Shown: positions 6,833-16,286 of the stretch, piece by piece
How positions within the stretch are numbered: the stretch's first letter is position 1
Layout: each line of letters starts with the position of its first letter
NCBI GenBank assembly: GCA_023402395.1
Contig: JAEYGI010000040.1
Location: 682,001 to 746,000, forward strand
DNA from: Bacillota bacterium
GTDB taxonomy: Bacteria > Bacillota > UBA4882 > UBA8346
Direction: 5' to 3'
Length of the DNA: 64,000 nucleotides
Made by a program: the position numbers and the translations under genes
The notes under the pieces: generated by a model
What the model saw: the letters and a program-made list of their open reading frames with translations, nothing else
The model's database searches: none
What the model was told of the DNA's origin: nothing

Positions 6833-9800
6833 ATGCATGGGAGTTATGTTCGCCGGATCTATGTTGAAAAAAAAGCGGGGTTCGATATTGAAGCCCGGCA
6901 GTTGTATAGGGATTTAAAAGAGGCATTGGGGATTCAGGGGCTCGAAGGACTGCGGATTGTTAACCGTTATGATATCGCCGGAATCAGCGATCAAGAATAT
7001 CAGCGGTCGCGGAATATCATCTTTGCCGAACCGCCGGTGGATATGGTCTATGATGAAGAATTATCTCTTGACCCAGAGGTTCGGATTCTGGCCATTGAAT
7101 ATCTGCCGGGGCAATACGATCAACGGGCCGATTCAGCGGCCCAATGCATTCAGATCTTGGTCCAGCGGGAGCGGCCCGAGGTACGGGTGGCCAAGCTTCT
7201 GCTGCTTCGAGGTTCGCTTACCGCTATCGATCTGGAGCGGATCAAGGAATATTGCATCAATCCGCTTGAAGCCCGGGAGGCTTCATTGGAAAAAACGCTG
7301 ACCTTGGAGTCAGCGGTCGATTATCCGCCCGATGTTCCAGTGCTGGAAGGGTTCATCAGCAAGAACGACGAACAAATTCGGGAGCTTCGCGGCCAATTGG
7401 GATTAGCGATGTCCGACGAAGATCTGATTTTTTGCCGGAACCATTTTCGCGATGAAGAGAAGCGCAACCCGTCATTGACCGAAATTCGGGTCTTGGATAC
7501 CTATTGGTCGGATCATTGCCGCCATACCACCTTTTTAACCAAGATTGACGCGGTGGAGATCGCCGCTGGACCGTATCAGCGGGCCATCGATGCTGCCTAC
7601 CGGGAGTATCTGGATGCCCAAGAGTTTGTCTCCGATCGGGCGCCCAAGGCAATGACCATGATGAATCTGGCGACCATCGCCATGAAAGAGTTTCGCAAGC
7701 AGGGCCGGTTAGCCGACCTTGAGGAGTCCGACGAGATCAATGCCTGCAGCATCGTGGTCCAGGCCGAAGTCGACGGTCAGCCCCAGGAGTGGCTGGTAAT
7801 GTTCAAGAACGAAACCCACAATCATCCAACCGAGATCGAGCCCTTCGGCGGAGCAGCCACCTGTCTGGGCGGAGCGATTCGCGATCCGCTTTCAGGACGT
7901 TCGTACGTTTATCATGCGATGCGGGTCACCGGCAGCGGCGATCCCCGGGTCGGGATCGAAGCGACTATCCCCGGCAAACTGCCACAACGGAAAATTACCA
8001 CCGGAGCCGCGGCCGGTTTCAGTTCCTACGGCAATCAGATTGGGCTGGCCACGGGACAAGTAGTTGAATTATATGATCCCGGTTTTGTCGCCAAACGAAT
8101 GGAGATCGGCGCCGTGGTCGGCGCCGTACCGAAGGGTCAGGTGATTCGCGAACAACCGCAACCCGGCGACGCAATCATACTTTTGGGTGGCCGGACCGGC
8201 CGGGACGGCTGCGGTGGAGCCACCGGCTCCTCCAAGGCCCATACCGAGGACTCGCTTCAAAGTTGCGGAGCCGAAGTTCAAAAAGGCAATCCGCCGACGG
8301 AGCGAAAAATTCAACGCTTATTCCGGGATCCGGCGGTCAGCCGGATGATCAAAAAGTGCAACGACTTCGGCGCCGGCGGCGTTTCGGTGGCTATCGGCGA
8401 ACTGGCGCCGGGGCTGGCGATTGATTTGGATCAGGTTCCCAAGAAATACGAAGGCCTTGACGGTACCGAACTGGCCATCTCCGAGTCGCAAGAACGGATG
8501 GCGGTACTGGTTGCGCCCGACCGGATCGAGGAGTTCCAACGGGCCGCCGCCGCCGAAAATCTGGAAGCGACCGTAGTGGCCGCAGTTACGGTCGAGCCGC
8601 AGTTGCGGATGTATTGGCGCGGTAAGGCCATTGTCGATATCAGCCGGGCGTTTTTGGACACCAACGGCGTTCAGCAAGTGGCCCAAGTGAAAGTGCTGGA
8701 TCCGGGAACAGCGGGCAACCGTTTTGAAGCCTTGCCTGAGGCGATCGCCGCCAGCCTGAGTCGGGTGGAAGAGGCCTGGGTGGCCAATTTGCGGCAATTG
8801 AATGTTTGCAGCCAGATGGGTCTGGTGGAACGGTTCGACAGCACCATCGGGGCGGGAACGGTGTTCATGCCCCTTGGTGGTAAACGCCAACAGACTCCGG
8901 TTCAAGCCATGGTCGCCAAGCTTCCGGTGCTGGGAGGGGAGACCACCACCGGCACCGCCATGTCGTTCGGCTATAACCCCACCTTCGGCCAATGGAGCCC
9001 GTTTCATGGCGCCGTGTATGCCGTGATCGAAGCGGTGGCTAAGATTGTGGCGATCGGCGGCGATTACCGGCGCATTCGGCTGACCTTGCAGGAATACTTC
9101 GAAAAACTGGGCGACGCGCCGGAGAAATGGGGCAAACCGTTCGCGGCCTTGCTCGGCGCCTATCTTGCCCAAAAACGCCTGGGAATTCCGGCGATCGGTG
9201 GCAAGGACAGCATGTCGGGAAGCTTCAATGAACTGAATGTTCCTCCCACCTTAGTGGCTTTTGCACTGGATGTGGTCGATATAACCAAAGTCATCTCCCC
9301 GGAGTTCAAGCGGATGGTGAGCCGGGTGGCGCTGGTCCCGGTACGCCGGGATGACAGTGATCTGCCTGACTTTGACCGATTGACCCGGAATTATCAAATC
9401 ATCCATCAATTGATTCAGCAGGGGCGAATCTTGTCCGCCTGGGCCGTCGGCACCGGCGGGCTGGCCGAAGCTGTCACCAAAATGGGTTTCGGCGACATGA
9501 TCGGGTTCCGGTTTGACCGGACCGAGAATCCGGCGGATCTGTTCCGTCCCGATTACGGCTCGATCGTGCTGGAATTGGCGGAAGACTTGGATCTGCAAAC
9601 GGAATTGGCCGGACTCGATTACCGGATCTTGGGCGTTACCCAAGCGGAACCCACGATTGCGATCAACGGGGTCCGGATCGATCTAGGAGAAGCTTTCGCT
9701 CAATGGGAAGCGCCGCTTGAAAAGGTATTTCCGTCCAAGACCGAAGCGGCCGGGGCCGAACCGGCGCTCTTTGAATATGCGGGCCGGGCGGTCCGGAAAG

Positions 9801-10615
9801 CCGGAACCGGCATCGCCAGACCCCGGGTATTCCTCCCCGCGTTTCCAGGCACCAATTGTGAATATGATACGCGACGCGCCTTCGAGCGGGCCGGTGGGCT
9901 GGTCGAAACGCTGGTCTTCCGTAACCTGACCCCAAAGGATGTTGAAGAATCCATCGCCCAAATGGTTCGGATCATCGATCGAGCGCAGATCATCATGATT
10001 CCGGGCGGTTTCAGCGCCGGAGACGAGCCAGACGGTTCCGGAAAATTTATCGCCACCGCTTTCCGGAACACGCGGGTGAGTGAAGCCGTGATGCGCCTGT
10101 TGCGGGAAAGGGACGGGCTGATTCTGGGAATTTGCAACGGCTTTCAGGCCCTGATCAAGCTGGGATTAGTTCCGTACGGTGAAATCCGGGAAATTACGCC
10201 GGATTGCCCCACCCTTACTTTTAATTCCATCGGCCGCCACGTCTCCTGCCTGGTTCAGACCCGAATCGCCTCAACTCTATCGCCATGGCTTGCGAAAATG
10301 CGGGTCGGCGATTGCCACACGATCCCCGTTTCCCATGGGGAAGGCCGCTTTGTGGCCAGTCCGGAAGTTATTGCGAAGCTCGCCGCGAATGGACAAATTG
10401 CAACCCAATATGTCGATCTGAGCGGGAGGCCGACCTATGACAGCCGCTTCAATCCCAACGGCTCCCTCCAGGCCGTGGAGGGGATCACCAGTCCGGACGG
10501 GCGGGTATTTGGGAAGATGGGTCATTCGGAGCGGATTGGGCCCCATCTCTACCGTAATGTTCCGGGCGCTCAGGATCAAAGGATCTTTGAGGCCGGCGTC
10601 GAATATTTCCGTTAA
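6833..10615 (+). CDS. purL: Phosphoribosylformylglycinamidine synthase, single-chain
   Basis: Converts FGAR, glutamine and ATP to FGAM in purine synthesis. At 1260 residues it is the fused single-chain form rather than the three-part PurSLQ usual in Bacillus. An N-terminal PurS-like region precedes SDHCRHTTF (about 225-235), the ATP-binding synthetase halves with GAGGVSVAIGELAPG and GGKDSMSGSF, and a C-terminal class I amidotransferase. The catalytic Cys is residue 1101 in ILGICNGFQ, and MIPGGFSAGDEPDGSG lies earlier in that domain. No other pur gene is in the window. ATG 6833 follows GGAGGGATGA. Confidence 0.96.
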   Translation: MHGSYVRRIYVEKKAGFDIEARQLYRDLKEALGIQGLEGLRIVNRYDIAGISDQEYQRSRNIIFAEPPVDMVYDEELSLDPEVRILAIEYLPGQYDQRADSAAQCIQILVQRERPEVRVAKLLLLRGSLTAIDLERIKEYCINPLEAREASLEKTLTLESAVDYPPDVPVLEGFISKNDEQIRELRGQLGLAMSDEDLIFCRNHFRDEEKRNPSLTEIRVLDTYWSDHCRHTTFLTKIDAVEIAAGPYQRAIDAAYREYLDAQEFVSDRAPKAMTMMNLATIAMKEFRKQGRLADLEESDEINACSIVVQAEVDGQPQEWLVMFKNETHNHPTEIEPFGGAATCLGGAIRDPLSGRSYVYHAMRVTGSGDPRVGIEATIPGKLPQRKITTGAAAGFSSYGNQIGLATGQVVELYDPGFVAKRMEIGAVVGAVPKGQVIREQPQPGDAIILLGGRTGRDGCGGATGSSKAHTEDSLQSCGAEVQKGNPPTERKIQRLFRDPAVSRMIKKCNDFGAGGVSVAIGELAPGLAIDLDQVPKKYEGLDGTELAISESQERMAVLVAPDRIEEFQRAAAAENLEATVVAAVTVEPQLRMYWRGKAIVDISRAFLDTNGVQQVAQVKVLDPGTAGNRFEALPEAIAASLSRVEEAWVANLRQLNVCSQMGLVERFDSTIGAGTVFMPLGGKRQQTPVQAMVAKLPVLGGETTTGTAMSFGYNPTFGQWSPFHGAVYAVIEAVAKIVAIGGDYRRIRLTLQEYFEKLGDAPEKWGKPFAALLGAYLAQKRLGIPAIGGKDSMSGSFNELNVPPTLVAFALDVVDITKVISPEFKRMVSRVALVPVRRDDSDLPDFDRLTRNYQIIHQLIQQGRILSAWAVGTGGLAEAVTKMGFGDMIGFRFDRTENPADLFRPDYGSIVLELAEDLDLQTELAGLDYRILGVTQAEPTIAINGVRIDLGEAFAQWEAPLEKVFPSKTEAAGAEPALFEYAGRAVRKAGTGIARPRVFLPAFPGTNCEYDTRRAFERAGGLVETLVFRNLTPKDVEESIAQMVRIIDRAQIIMIPGGFSAGDEPDGSGKFIATAFRNTRVSEAVMRLLRERDGLILGICNGFQALIKLGLVPYGEIREITPDCPTLTFNSIGRHVSCLVQTRIASTLSPWLAKMRVGDCHTIPVSHGEGRFVASPEVIAKLAANGQIATQYVDLSGRPTYDSRFNPNGSLQAVEGITSPDGRVFGKMGHSERIGPHLYRNVPGAQDQRIFEAGVEYFR

Positions 10616-10660
10616 AAACGGCAGTAACAAATGAAGATTTTCGATAATTTGGAGGAAACC

Positions 10661-11158
10661 ATGGCCGATTGCAGTTTTGAGGAAATTCGCGAAGAACATC
10701 TTCCGGAGGTGCTATCGATCTACAATTATTATATCCAAAACAGCACCGCCACCTTTCATGAGCACCTGTTGGATTTGGAGGAGATGCAGGGGATTGTTTT
10801 CTTTAATCATCCGCGCTACCGCTGTTTTCTGGTTACTTATCAGGGACGGACAGCCGGATATTGCCTGCTGACCCGATATAAGGCGCGGGAAGCCTACGAT
10901 ATTACGGCCGAGGTCACGATCTACCTGAAACCCGAGTATTCCGGGAAGAACCTTGGAACGGAAGCGCTGCGGCATTTGGAACAATTCGCGAGCGGCGGCG
11001 ATATTCATTCCCTGGTGGCTGTTATTTGCGGCGAAAACTCGGCGAGCATCCGTTTATTCGAAAAGAACGGCTATACCAAGTGCGCCCATTATCAGCAGGT
11101 GGGCCGCAAATTCGGGCGGTTGCTGGATATCGTCTGCTATCAGAAGATTATCGGGTAG
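10661..11158 (+). CDS. GNAT family N-acetyltransferase (phosphinothricin-acetyltransferase-like)
   Basis: Transfers an acetyl group from acetyl-CoA to an amine. The 165 residues include motif A, VTIYLKPEYSGKNLGTEALRHLE, where the usual Q/RxxGxG/A reads SGKNLGT, and motif B, ICGENSASIRLFEKNGY. The N-terminus (IREEHLPEVLSIYNYYIQ) resembles the Pat/YncA group. ATG 10661 has GGAGGAAA immediately upstream; the ATG at 10631 has no such site. It starts 45 bases after purL and may share its transcript. The substrate is unknown. Confidence 0.85.
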   Translation: MADCSFEEIREEHLPEVLSIYNYYIQNSTATFHEHLLDLEEMQGIVFFNHPRYRCFLVTYQGRTAGYCLLTRYKAREAYDITAEVTIYLKPEYSGKNLGTEALRHLEQFASGGDIHSLVAVICGENSASIRLFEKNGYTKCAHYQQVGRKFGRLLDIVCYQKIIG

Positions 11159-11210
11159 ACTGTATTTCATCCTGACTCGCAACGCTTTCATAATGGCTGC
11201 TGACATTGGT

Positions 11211-11248
11211 AAACCGGATCATCAAAAAGATGGTCCGGTTTTTTTTAC
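11211..11248 (+). terminator. Intrinsic terminator after the acetyltransferase
   Basis: ACCGGATCATC/GATGGTCCGGT stem with one mismatch, loop of A residues, then eight T. Confidence 0.85.
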
Positions 11249-11371
11249 GCATTTTGGCCGGGCTTTCGCCAAGGGTCTTATAAAATCTTGCCGTTCTAGG
11301 AATATTTTTTATTTTTGGTAGTATCCTTTATTGAGAGATTTCGAGTAATTGCTCACAAAGGGGGTGTATTT

Positions 11372-11854
11372 ATGGAAAACAAAACCGTTAAATCACTGAC
11401 CAATCTGCTTTCCAAAACCGCCGGCTTGGTTTTCTTTTCATTTTTAGCGATTTCGCTAGGGGTGGTTTTCGGGCTATTGTTTGAAGGGTGGGTAAAGGAT
11501 CAGCCGGGTTCGCCGGTTGGCGCTGACGGCCATTTCGAGACGACTACTCTGCCCACAGATACCGTGGAAAACATCAAAATTCCCGACAACTCCTCGACCC
11601 AGCCGACGGTAGACAACGCGCCGGCCAATTCCGCGCCAGCCGTCAAGTTCAAAGTAAGAGTTGGCCCATATACCAATCGCAACGAAGCGGTCTCCGCTTC
11701 CCAGCAATTGCAGTCCCTCGGTTATCCGGTGTATGTGGGCAATAACCCTCCGTTTGCGGTCCAGGTCGGAGCCTTCGGTTCATCTCAAAACGCCGAACGG
11801 CTTAAATCCGAGTTGACCGGGAAAGGATACAAAGTATTTGTAGACCAAAATTGA
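11372..11854 (+). CDS. Membrane-anchored SPOR-domain protein
   Basis: SPOR domains bind denuded peptidoglycan at division septa or spore cortex. The 160-residue protein has a short cytoplasmic N-terminus, one membrane span (about 15-38, GLVFFSFLAISLGVVFGLLF), a Thr/Pro/Ser-rich linker (50-90), then the SPOR fold. KFKVRVGPYTNRNEA and FAVQVGAFGSSQNAERL form its two beta-alpha halves. The start ATG 11372 follows AAAGGGGGTG. It lies between two terminators, so it forms its own unit. Confidence 0.85.
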   Translation: MENKTVKSLTNLLSKTAGLVFFSFLAISLGVVFGLLFEGWVKDQPGSPVGADGHFETTTLPTDTVENIKIPDNSSTQPTVDNAPANSAPAVKFKVRVGPYTNRNEAVSASQQLQSLGYPVYVGNNPPFAVQVGAFGSSQNAERLKSELTGKGYKVFVDQN

Positions 11855-11880
11855 AATACAACTACATAGGCTTAGTGGGG

Positions 11881-11910
11881 CGGCCCGTTGATTCGGGCCT
11901 TTATTTTTTT
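11881..11910 (+). terminator. Intrinsic terminator after the SPOR gene
   Basis: GGCCCG/CGGGCC stem (11882-11887, 11894-11899) with loop TTGATT, then TTTATTTTTTT. Confidence 0.88.
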
Positions 11911-12039
11911 GCATAATTTGCATAATCTACGAAGAGCTAAATCGATATTTTCAATTTGCTCTCATCTGTTTCCAAAATCCACAACAAGTTACCAAAATTC
12001 CTCATTTTCTTATCAAAACTCCATATTTATCAACAGAAT

Positions 12040-12204
12040 CGAAAGTATTCGAAAGAAAACGAAAGTAGTTTGTTGTCAAACCGAAAGTATTCGAAAGAAA
12101 ACGAAAATGTTTTGTTGTCTAATCGAAAGTATCCGAAACCAAACGAAAGCATTTTATTGTCCAATCGAAAGCATCCGCAAGCAAACGAAAAGATTCAAAA
12201 GGAA
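12040..12204 (+). repeat. 42-bp tandem repeat, about 3.9 copies
   Basis: Units begin at 12040, 12082, 12124 and 12166. Each unit holds three CGAAA(G) boxes spaced 10 bp apart, followed by a T-rich half such as TTTGTTGTC. Units 1 and 2 are nearly identical and units 3 and 4 drift. Because 42 is divisible by 3, two plus-strand frames stay open and read as 14-residue repeats (ESIRKKTK... or NRKYSKEN...). No ribosome site or sensible start is present, so coding is doubtful. The rest of the gap from 11911 to 12446 shows no gene; a weak hairpin ATCCGGT/ACCGGAT sits at 12411-12430. Confidence 0.8.
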
Positions 12205-12446
12205 AATGAAGTGCGATGCTTTACCCGCTACCCCATCATTGGTGCTTGCGGGGCAGCTTTACCCAGTTTAAACTTGCGGACGCTTCAATTAAGCCGATTC
12301 GTCGCTGGTGCCGTACACCGGCGGCGGAGTAATCTGCCATTGGCGGTAAATGGATGAATTTTGGTAATAAAGTTCGTTTTAGCGATTTAGCGACCCGATT
12401 TTGAGGGTAGATCCGGTAAAAACACCGGATTATTTCCTAATTATGG

Positions 12447-12499
12447 TTGGACAATCTATATATAGTATATTAAAATAGGAGTGGCACAATATGTTGTAG
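12447..12499 (+). promoter_or_regulatory. nrdJ promoter with tandem NrdR boxes
   Basis: TTGGAC (12447-12452), 18 bp, TAAAAT (12471-12476). Two NrdR-box-like palindromes overlap it: CTATATATAG (12456-12465) between -35 and -10, and CAATATGTTG (12487-12496) at the start region. Their centres are 31 bp apart, three helical turns, which is the known NrdR arrangement. This predicts dATP/ATP-dependent repression of the reductase. Confidence 0.75.
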
Positions 12500-12517
12500 C
12501 CATTGGAGGGATAGGTA

Positions 12518-14824
12518 GTGGAGTTATCAGCAAACGCCAAGGCGGTTTTGGAGCGGCGTTATTTGATGAAGAGCGACGGTAAGGTCGTGGAAAGTCCGGA
12601 GGATCTGTTGCACCGGGTGGCTGGGTATGTCGCGGGGGTGGAAGCGGACGCGTTTGGCGCGACTCAGCCCGAGGTTGTGGCATTGGCGGACGAATTTTTC
12701 CGGATCATGGATCAAAAGAAGTTCATGCCGAATTCTCCGACGCTGATGAATGCCGGACGGGAACTGGGTCAACTGTCAGCCTGTTTTGTGCTGCCGATTG
12801 AGGATTCAATGGAGAGCATTTTTGAATCGCTCAAGATTGCGGCCTTGATTCATAAAAGCGGCGGGGGCACCGGATTTAGCTTTTCGCGGATCCGCCCCAA
12901 GAATGATCAGGTCGGCAGCACCGGCGGGGTGGCCAGCGGACCGTTGTCATTCATTAAAGTCTATAATTCGAGTACGGAAGCGGTCAAGCAGGGGGGTACC
13001 CGGCGCGGCGCCAACATGGGAATTTTACGGGTGGACCATCCTGATATTCTGGATTTTATTGAGGCCAAAAAGGAAAAGGGCGAGATCGCCAATTTCAACT
13101 TGTCGGTGGCGGTCACTGACGCCTTCATGGAAGCATTGGAAAAGGACGAAGACTATTTTTTAATCAATCCGCGCACCAAACAGCCGATTGGCAAACTCCC
13201 GGCCAGGGAAGTCTTTGATCGCATCGTCTATCTGGCCTGGGAAGGCGGGGAACCCGGGGTCGTCTTTATCGACCGGATGAATGAAGCCAATCCAACCCCC
13301 AAACTGGGCGCCATCGAAAGCACCAATCCTTGCGGCGAACAACCGCTGTTACCCTATGAATCATGCAACCTGGGTTCATTGAACCTGGCGTTAATGGTGA
13401 AAGAAGGGGAAGGCAAAGCGGAGATCGACTGGGATGAACTGGCTGAGGTCACTCGGCTGGCCGTGCGTTTCCTGGACGATGTGATTGAGGCGAACCGCTA
13501 TCCGATCCTGCAAATTGAACAAGTGACCAAAGGCAACCGGAAGATTGGTCTGGGTGTGATGGGATGGGCCGATCTTCTTTATAAACTGAAAATTCCGTAT
13601 AATTCAGAGCCGGCGGTGCAGTTGGCCGAAACGGTAATGGGGTTCATTGACGGCGCCTCCAAAAAGGCATCGGAGGCTCTTGCCGAGACCCGGGGGGCAT
13701 TCCCCAACTTTAAAGGGAGTATATTTGATAAAAAAGATGGGCTGAAGACCCGTAACGCGACCACGACCACCATCGCGCCGACCGGAACCATTAGCATTAT
13801 CTGCGATACGTCGGGCGGAATCGAGCCCCTGTTCAGTCTGGCCTTTGTCCGCCAGATTATGGATAACGACCGTCTGATCGAGGCGAACAAGACATTTGAG
13901 GCCATTGCCAAGGCCGAAGGGTTTTACCGTCCCGAGTTGCTGGAAATGATCGCCGAGTCCGGAAACGTGCGGGCGGTTGAGGGGATCCCGGACGATTGGC
14001 GGGACGTTTTCGTCACCGCCCATGAGATCGAGCCGGAATGGCATATCCGGATGCAGGCCGCCTTTCAGAAGTATACCGACAACGCGGTCTCTAAAACCAT
14101 CAATTTTGCCCATGACGCCACTCCCGACCAGATCGCCGAAGCGTACCGGCTGGCCTACCGGTTGGGCTGCAAGGGGTTAACCGTCTACCGGGATGGAAGT
14201 TTGGACAATCAGCCGATGCAAAAGGTTGAAAAGACCGTCTCCTCTCCTACCGGACCTATTGGGGCTCACCGTTCCTACGGGGATTGGGGGAGGATTCAAC
14301 CGGTGAAACGCCCCAAGCGACTAATCGGGGTTACCGACGCGCGCCAGACTCCGGAGGGTAACCTTTACCTGACCTTGAACTTTCACGATGATCATCCGTT
14401 TGAGTTATTCGCGCAAATTGGCAAGGCGGGAAGCGATATTTCGGCATTCACCGAGGCCATGGCACGACTGATTTCATTGGCCTTCCGCTGCGGTATCGAT
14501 CCGCAAGCCGTCGCCGATGAATTGATCGGGATCGGAGGCAGCCGCTTCGTCGGGTTCGGGCCCAACCGGATCCGGTCGGTTCCCGACGCGATCGGCCGTT
14601 TTTTGAACGACAACCTGACCAGGCTGGATGCGGGCGCGCCAGTTCATTCCGAGGTTCAGCCCCAATTGGAACTAGGGTTGTCGGAATCGGCTCCGGCCGC
14701 GGTTTATCCGCCGGATCAGCCCGGCAAGATGGGGTTTAATATCTGTCCCGTCTGCGGCATGTACACCTTTGGTTATTTTGAGGGCTGCGCCAAATGTATC
14801 GCCTGCGGGCATTCCGAATGTTAA
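12518..14824 (+). CDS. nrdJ: Adenosylcobalamin-dependent ribonucleotide reductase (class II)
   Basis: Makes deoxyribonucleotides using a B12-generated thiyl radical, so it works with or without oxygen. The 768 residues include an N-terminal catalytic-barrel entry (SPTLMNAG, C89 in LSACFVLP), the thiyl motif NPCGEQ (Cys 272) with NLGSLNLA, and ATTTIAPTGTISI. The C-terminal tail holds a cysteine cluster, CPVC and CAKCIACG (about 743-762), typical of bacterial NrdJ. Start GTG 12518 follows GGAGGGATAG. No class I or III reductase genes are in the window. NrdR boxes lie in the promoter. Confidence 0.95.
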   Translation: MELSANAKAVLERRYLMKSDGKVVESPEDLLHRVAGYVAGVEADAFGATQPEVVALADEFFRIMDQKKFMPNSPTLMNAGRELGQLSACFVLPIEDSMESIFESLKIAALIHKSGGGTGFSFSRIRPKNDQVGSTGGVASGPLSFIKVYNSSTEAVKQGGTRRGANMGILRVDHPDILDFIEAKKEKGEIANFNLSVAVTDAFMEALEKDEDYFLINPRTKQPIGKLPAREVFDRIVYLAWEGGEPGVVFIDRMNEANPTPKLGAIESTNPCGEQPLLPYESCNLGSLNLALMVKEGEGKAEIDWDELAEVTRLAVRFLDDVIEANRYPILQIEQVTKGNRKIGLGVMGWADLLYKLKIPYNSEPAVQLAETVMGFIDGASKKASEALAETRGAFPNFKGSIFDKKDGLKTRNATTTTIAPTGTISIICDTSGGIEPLFSLAFVRQIMDNDRLIEANKTFEAIAKAEGFYRPELLEMIAESGNVRAVEGIPDDWRDVFVTAHEIEPEWHIRMQAAFQKYTDNAVSKTINFAHDATPDQIAEAYRLAYRLGCKGLTVYRDGSLDNQPMQKVEKTVSSPTGPIGAHRSYGDWGRIQPVKRPKRLIGVTDARQTPEGNLYLTLNFHDDHPFELFAQIGKAGSDISAFTEAMARLISLAFRCGIDPQAVADELIGIGGSRFVGFGPNRIRSVPDAIGRFLNDNLTRLDAGAPVHSEVQPQLELGLSESAPAAVYPPDQPGKMGFNICPVCGMYTFGYFEGCAKCIACGHSEC

Positions 14825-14856
14825 TGAAGGGACCGGGAAAAGATAGCCAATACTAT

Positions 14857-14942
14857 ATCGGATGAAGTAAATTTCTAAATATAAAATTTTCATTCTTAAA
14901 GCCGAATGCAAATGAATCAAATCGGAATTTACTTCATCCGAT
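14857..14942. repeat. 86-bp element bounded by perfect 17-bp inverted repeats
   Basis: ATCGGATGAAGTAAATT (14857-14873) is exactly mirrored at 14926-14942, with a second, weaker CATTC/GAATG pair inside (14891-14895, 14904-14908). It lies 32 bp after nrdJ in a 224-bp gap. It could be a MITE-like non-autonomous element or a long hairpin that ends the nrdJ transcript, though no T-run follows. A second inverted pair, CATCATG/CATGATG (14982-14988, 15003-15009), sits near a possible -10 TATAAT at 15010-15015 ahead of ldh. Confidence 0.75.
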
Positions 14943-15048
14943 TACAGTTGAAATAAGTTGAATTAAATTCATTAGTTCTTTCATCATGGCCGGCATTAAG
15001 AACATGATGTATAATTAACTTATATAGCGGCGGCAAGGGGGATGTTGG

Positions 15049-16014
15049 ATGAAGGAACGCGCCAGTAAGGTAGTAATCATCGGAGCGGGGCTGGTCGGGT
15101 CGACGTATGCTTATAGTTTGATGATCAACGGGGTGGTTTCAGAGATCGCGATTATCGACACCAATCAGGAGCGGCTGGAAGGGGAGGTCATGGATCTGAA
15201 CCATGGGATCTCCTTCGTCCGGCCGGTCTCGGTTCACGCCGGATCGTACGAAGACTGCAAGGACGCCGATTTGATCGTGATCTGCGCCGGTTCTAATCAG
15301 AAACCGGGCGAAACCCGGATCGATCTGTTGTCCCGGAATGCCGCCATCTTCCGTTCGATCATCGATCAGATCAACCGGGTCGGAACCGAAGCGCTATTGC
15401 TGATCGCCACTAACCCGGTGGATATCATGACCTATATCACGTTCCGGTTAAGCGGATTCCCCGCCGAGCGGGTCATCGGATCCGGAACGGTGCTTGATTC
15501 GGCGCGGTTTCGTTTTCTCCTGAGCCGGCATTGCCACGTTGACCCTTCCAATGTTCACGCCTATATCATCGGCGAACACGGCGATACCGAGGTTCCGGTC
15601 TGGAGCCTGGCCAACATCGCCGGCTTACGTTTCGGGGAATTTTGTCCGGTCTGCGGCCACCATTGCGGACCGCTTCCGAAGGAAACGATCTTCTCGGAAG
15701 TGAAGAACGCCGCCTACAAGATCATCAAAGGGAAAGGCGCCACCTATTATGCCATTGGCCTGGCGCTGGTTGAGATCACCGAAAGCATTCTCCGGAATGA
15801 ATTTTCGGTATTGACGGTTTCAAGCATGTTACAGGGCGAATACGGAATCGAGGATGTTTGTCTCAGCCTGCCGACCATTGTCAGTCGGGCGGGTATTGAA
15901 AAGAAGATCGTCCTCTCGCTTTCGTCCGAGGAGGAGAGCGCTTTGCGCCATTCGGCGATGGTTTTGAAAGAAATTCAAAATAAACTGACTTTGAGTGGGA
16001 ATGGAAATGGATAA
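15049..16014 (+). CDS. ldh: L-lactate dehydrogenase
   Basis: Reduces pyruvate to L-lactate with NADH, a fermentative sink. The 321 residues show the Rossmann motif IIGAGLVGSTYAY near 10-22, the NPVDIMTY block, and the catalytic loop IGEHGDTEVPVWS, whose His is the proton donor. The CPVCGHHC insertion (around 200) is also seen in clostridial LDHs. ATG 15049 follows AAGGGGGAT. It heads a tight cluster with a DUF2007 gene, an MBL hydrolase and hemZ. Confidence 0.93.
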   Translation: MKERASKVVIIGAGLVGSTYAYSLMINGVVSEIAIIDTNQERLEGEVMDLNHGISFVRPVSVHAGSYEDCKDADLIVICAGSNQKPGETRIDLLSRNAAIFRSIIDQINRVGTEALLLIATNPVDIMTYITFRLSGFPAERVIGSGTVLDSARFRFLLSRHCHVDPSNVHAYIIGEHGDTEVPVWSLANIAGLRFGEFCPVCGHHCGPLPKETIFSEVKNAAYKIIKGKGATYYAIGLALVEITESILRNEFSVLTVSSMLQGEYGIEDVCLSLPTIVSRAGIEKKIVLSLSSEEESALRHSAMVLKEIQNKLTLSGNGNG

Positions 16015-16264
16015 AGCAAACGAAGAGTGGTCGGTCCTGACCTCGGTTTCCCAACCGGATGAGGCCCATCTGATTGGCGGACTGTTGACTTCGGCCGGTA
16101 TCGCGGTAAAAATGGAACGTGACGTCGCCGGCGCTATTTACGGATTGACGATTGGACCTCTGGCGGACATTGTCATCCTGGTCCCTGCCGGGCAGCGCTC
16201 CGCCGCGGAAAAAGTGCTAGAAGCGATCCGGACCGAATCTCCGGATGAGGAAGGAACTTTTTAA
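15995..16264 (+). CDS. DUF2007-family small protein
   Basis: An 85-89 residue protein resembling the putative signal-transducing DUF2007 family: a ferredoxin-like fold seen in WSVLTSVSQPDEAHLIGGLL and ADIVILVPAGQRSAAEKVL. It overlaps the end of ldh. GTG 15995 opens the frame, but ATG 16001 or 16007 are as likely because the Shine-Dalgarno-like purines here run straight through. The function of the family is unknown; its position between ldh and an MBL hydrolase gives no clear clue. Confidence 0.75.
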   Translation: MGMEMDKANEEWSVLTSVSQPDEAHLIGGLLTSAGIAVKMERDVAGAIYGLTIGPLADIVILVPAGQRSAAEKVLEAIRTESPDEEGTF

Positions 16265-16286
16265 ACAGGAGCCCGTTTAATCGATT

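Noticed and set aside
11888..12357. Two overlapping plus-strand frames with 14-residue repeats
   Set aside because: They are open only because the 42-bp repeat is divisible by three. One starts inside a terminator, and neither has a ribosome site.
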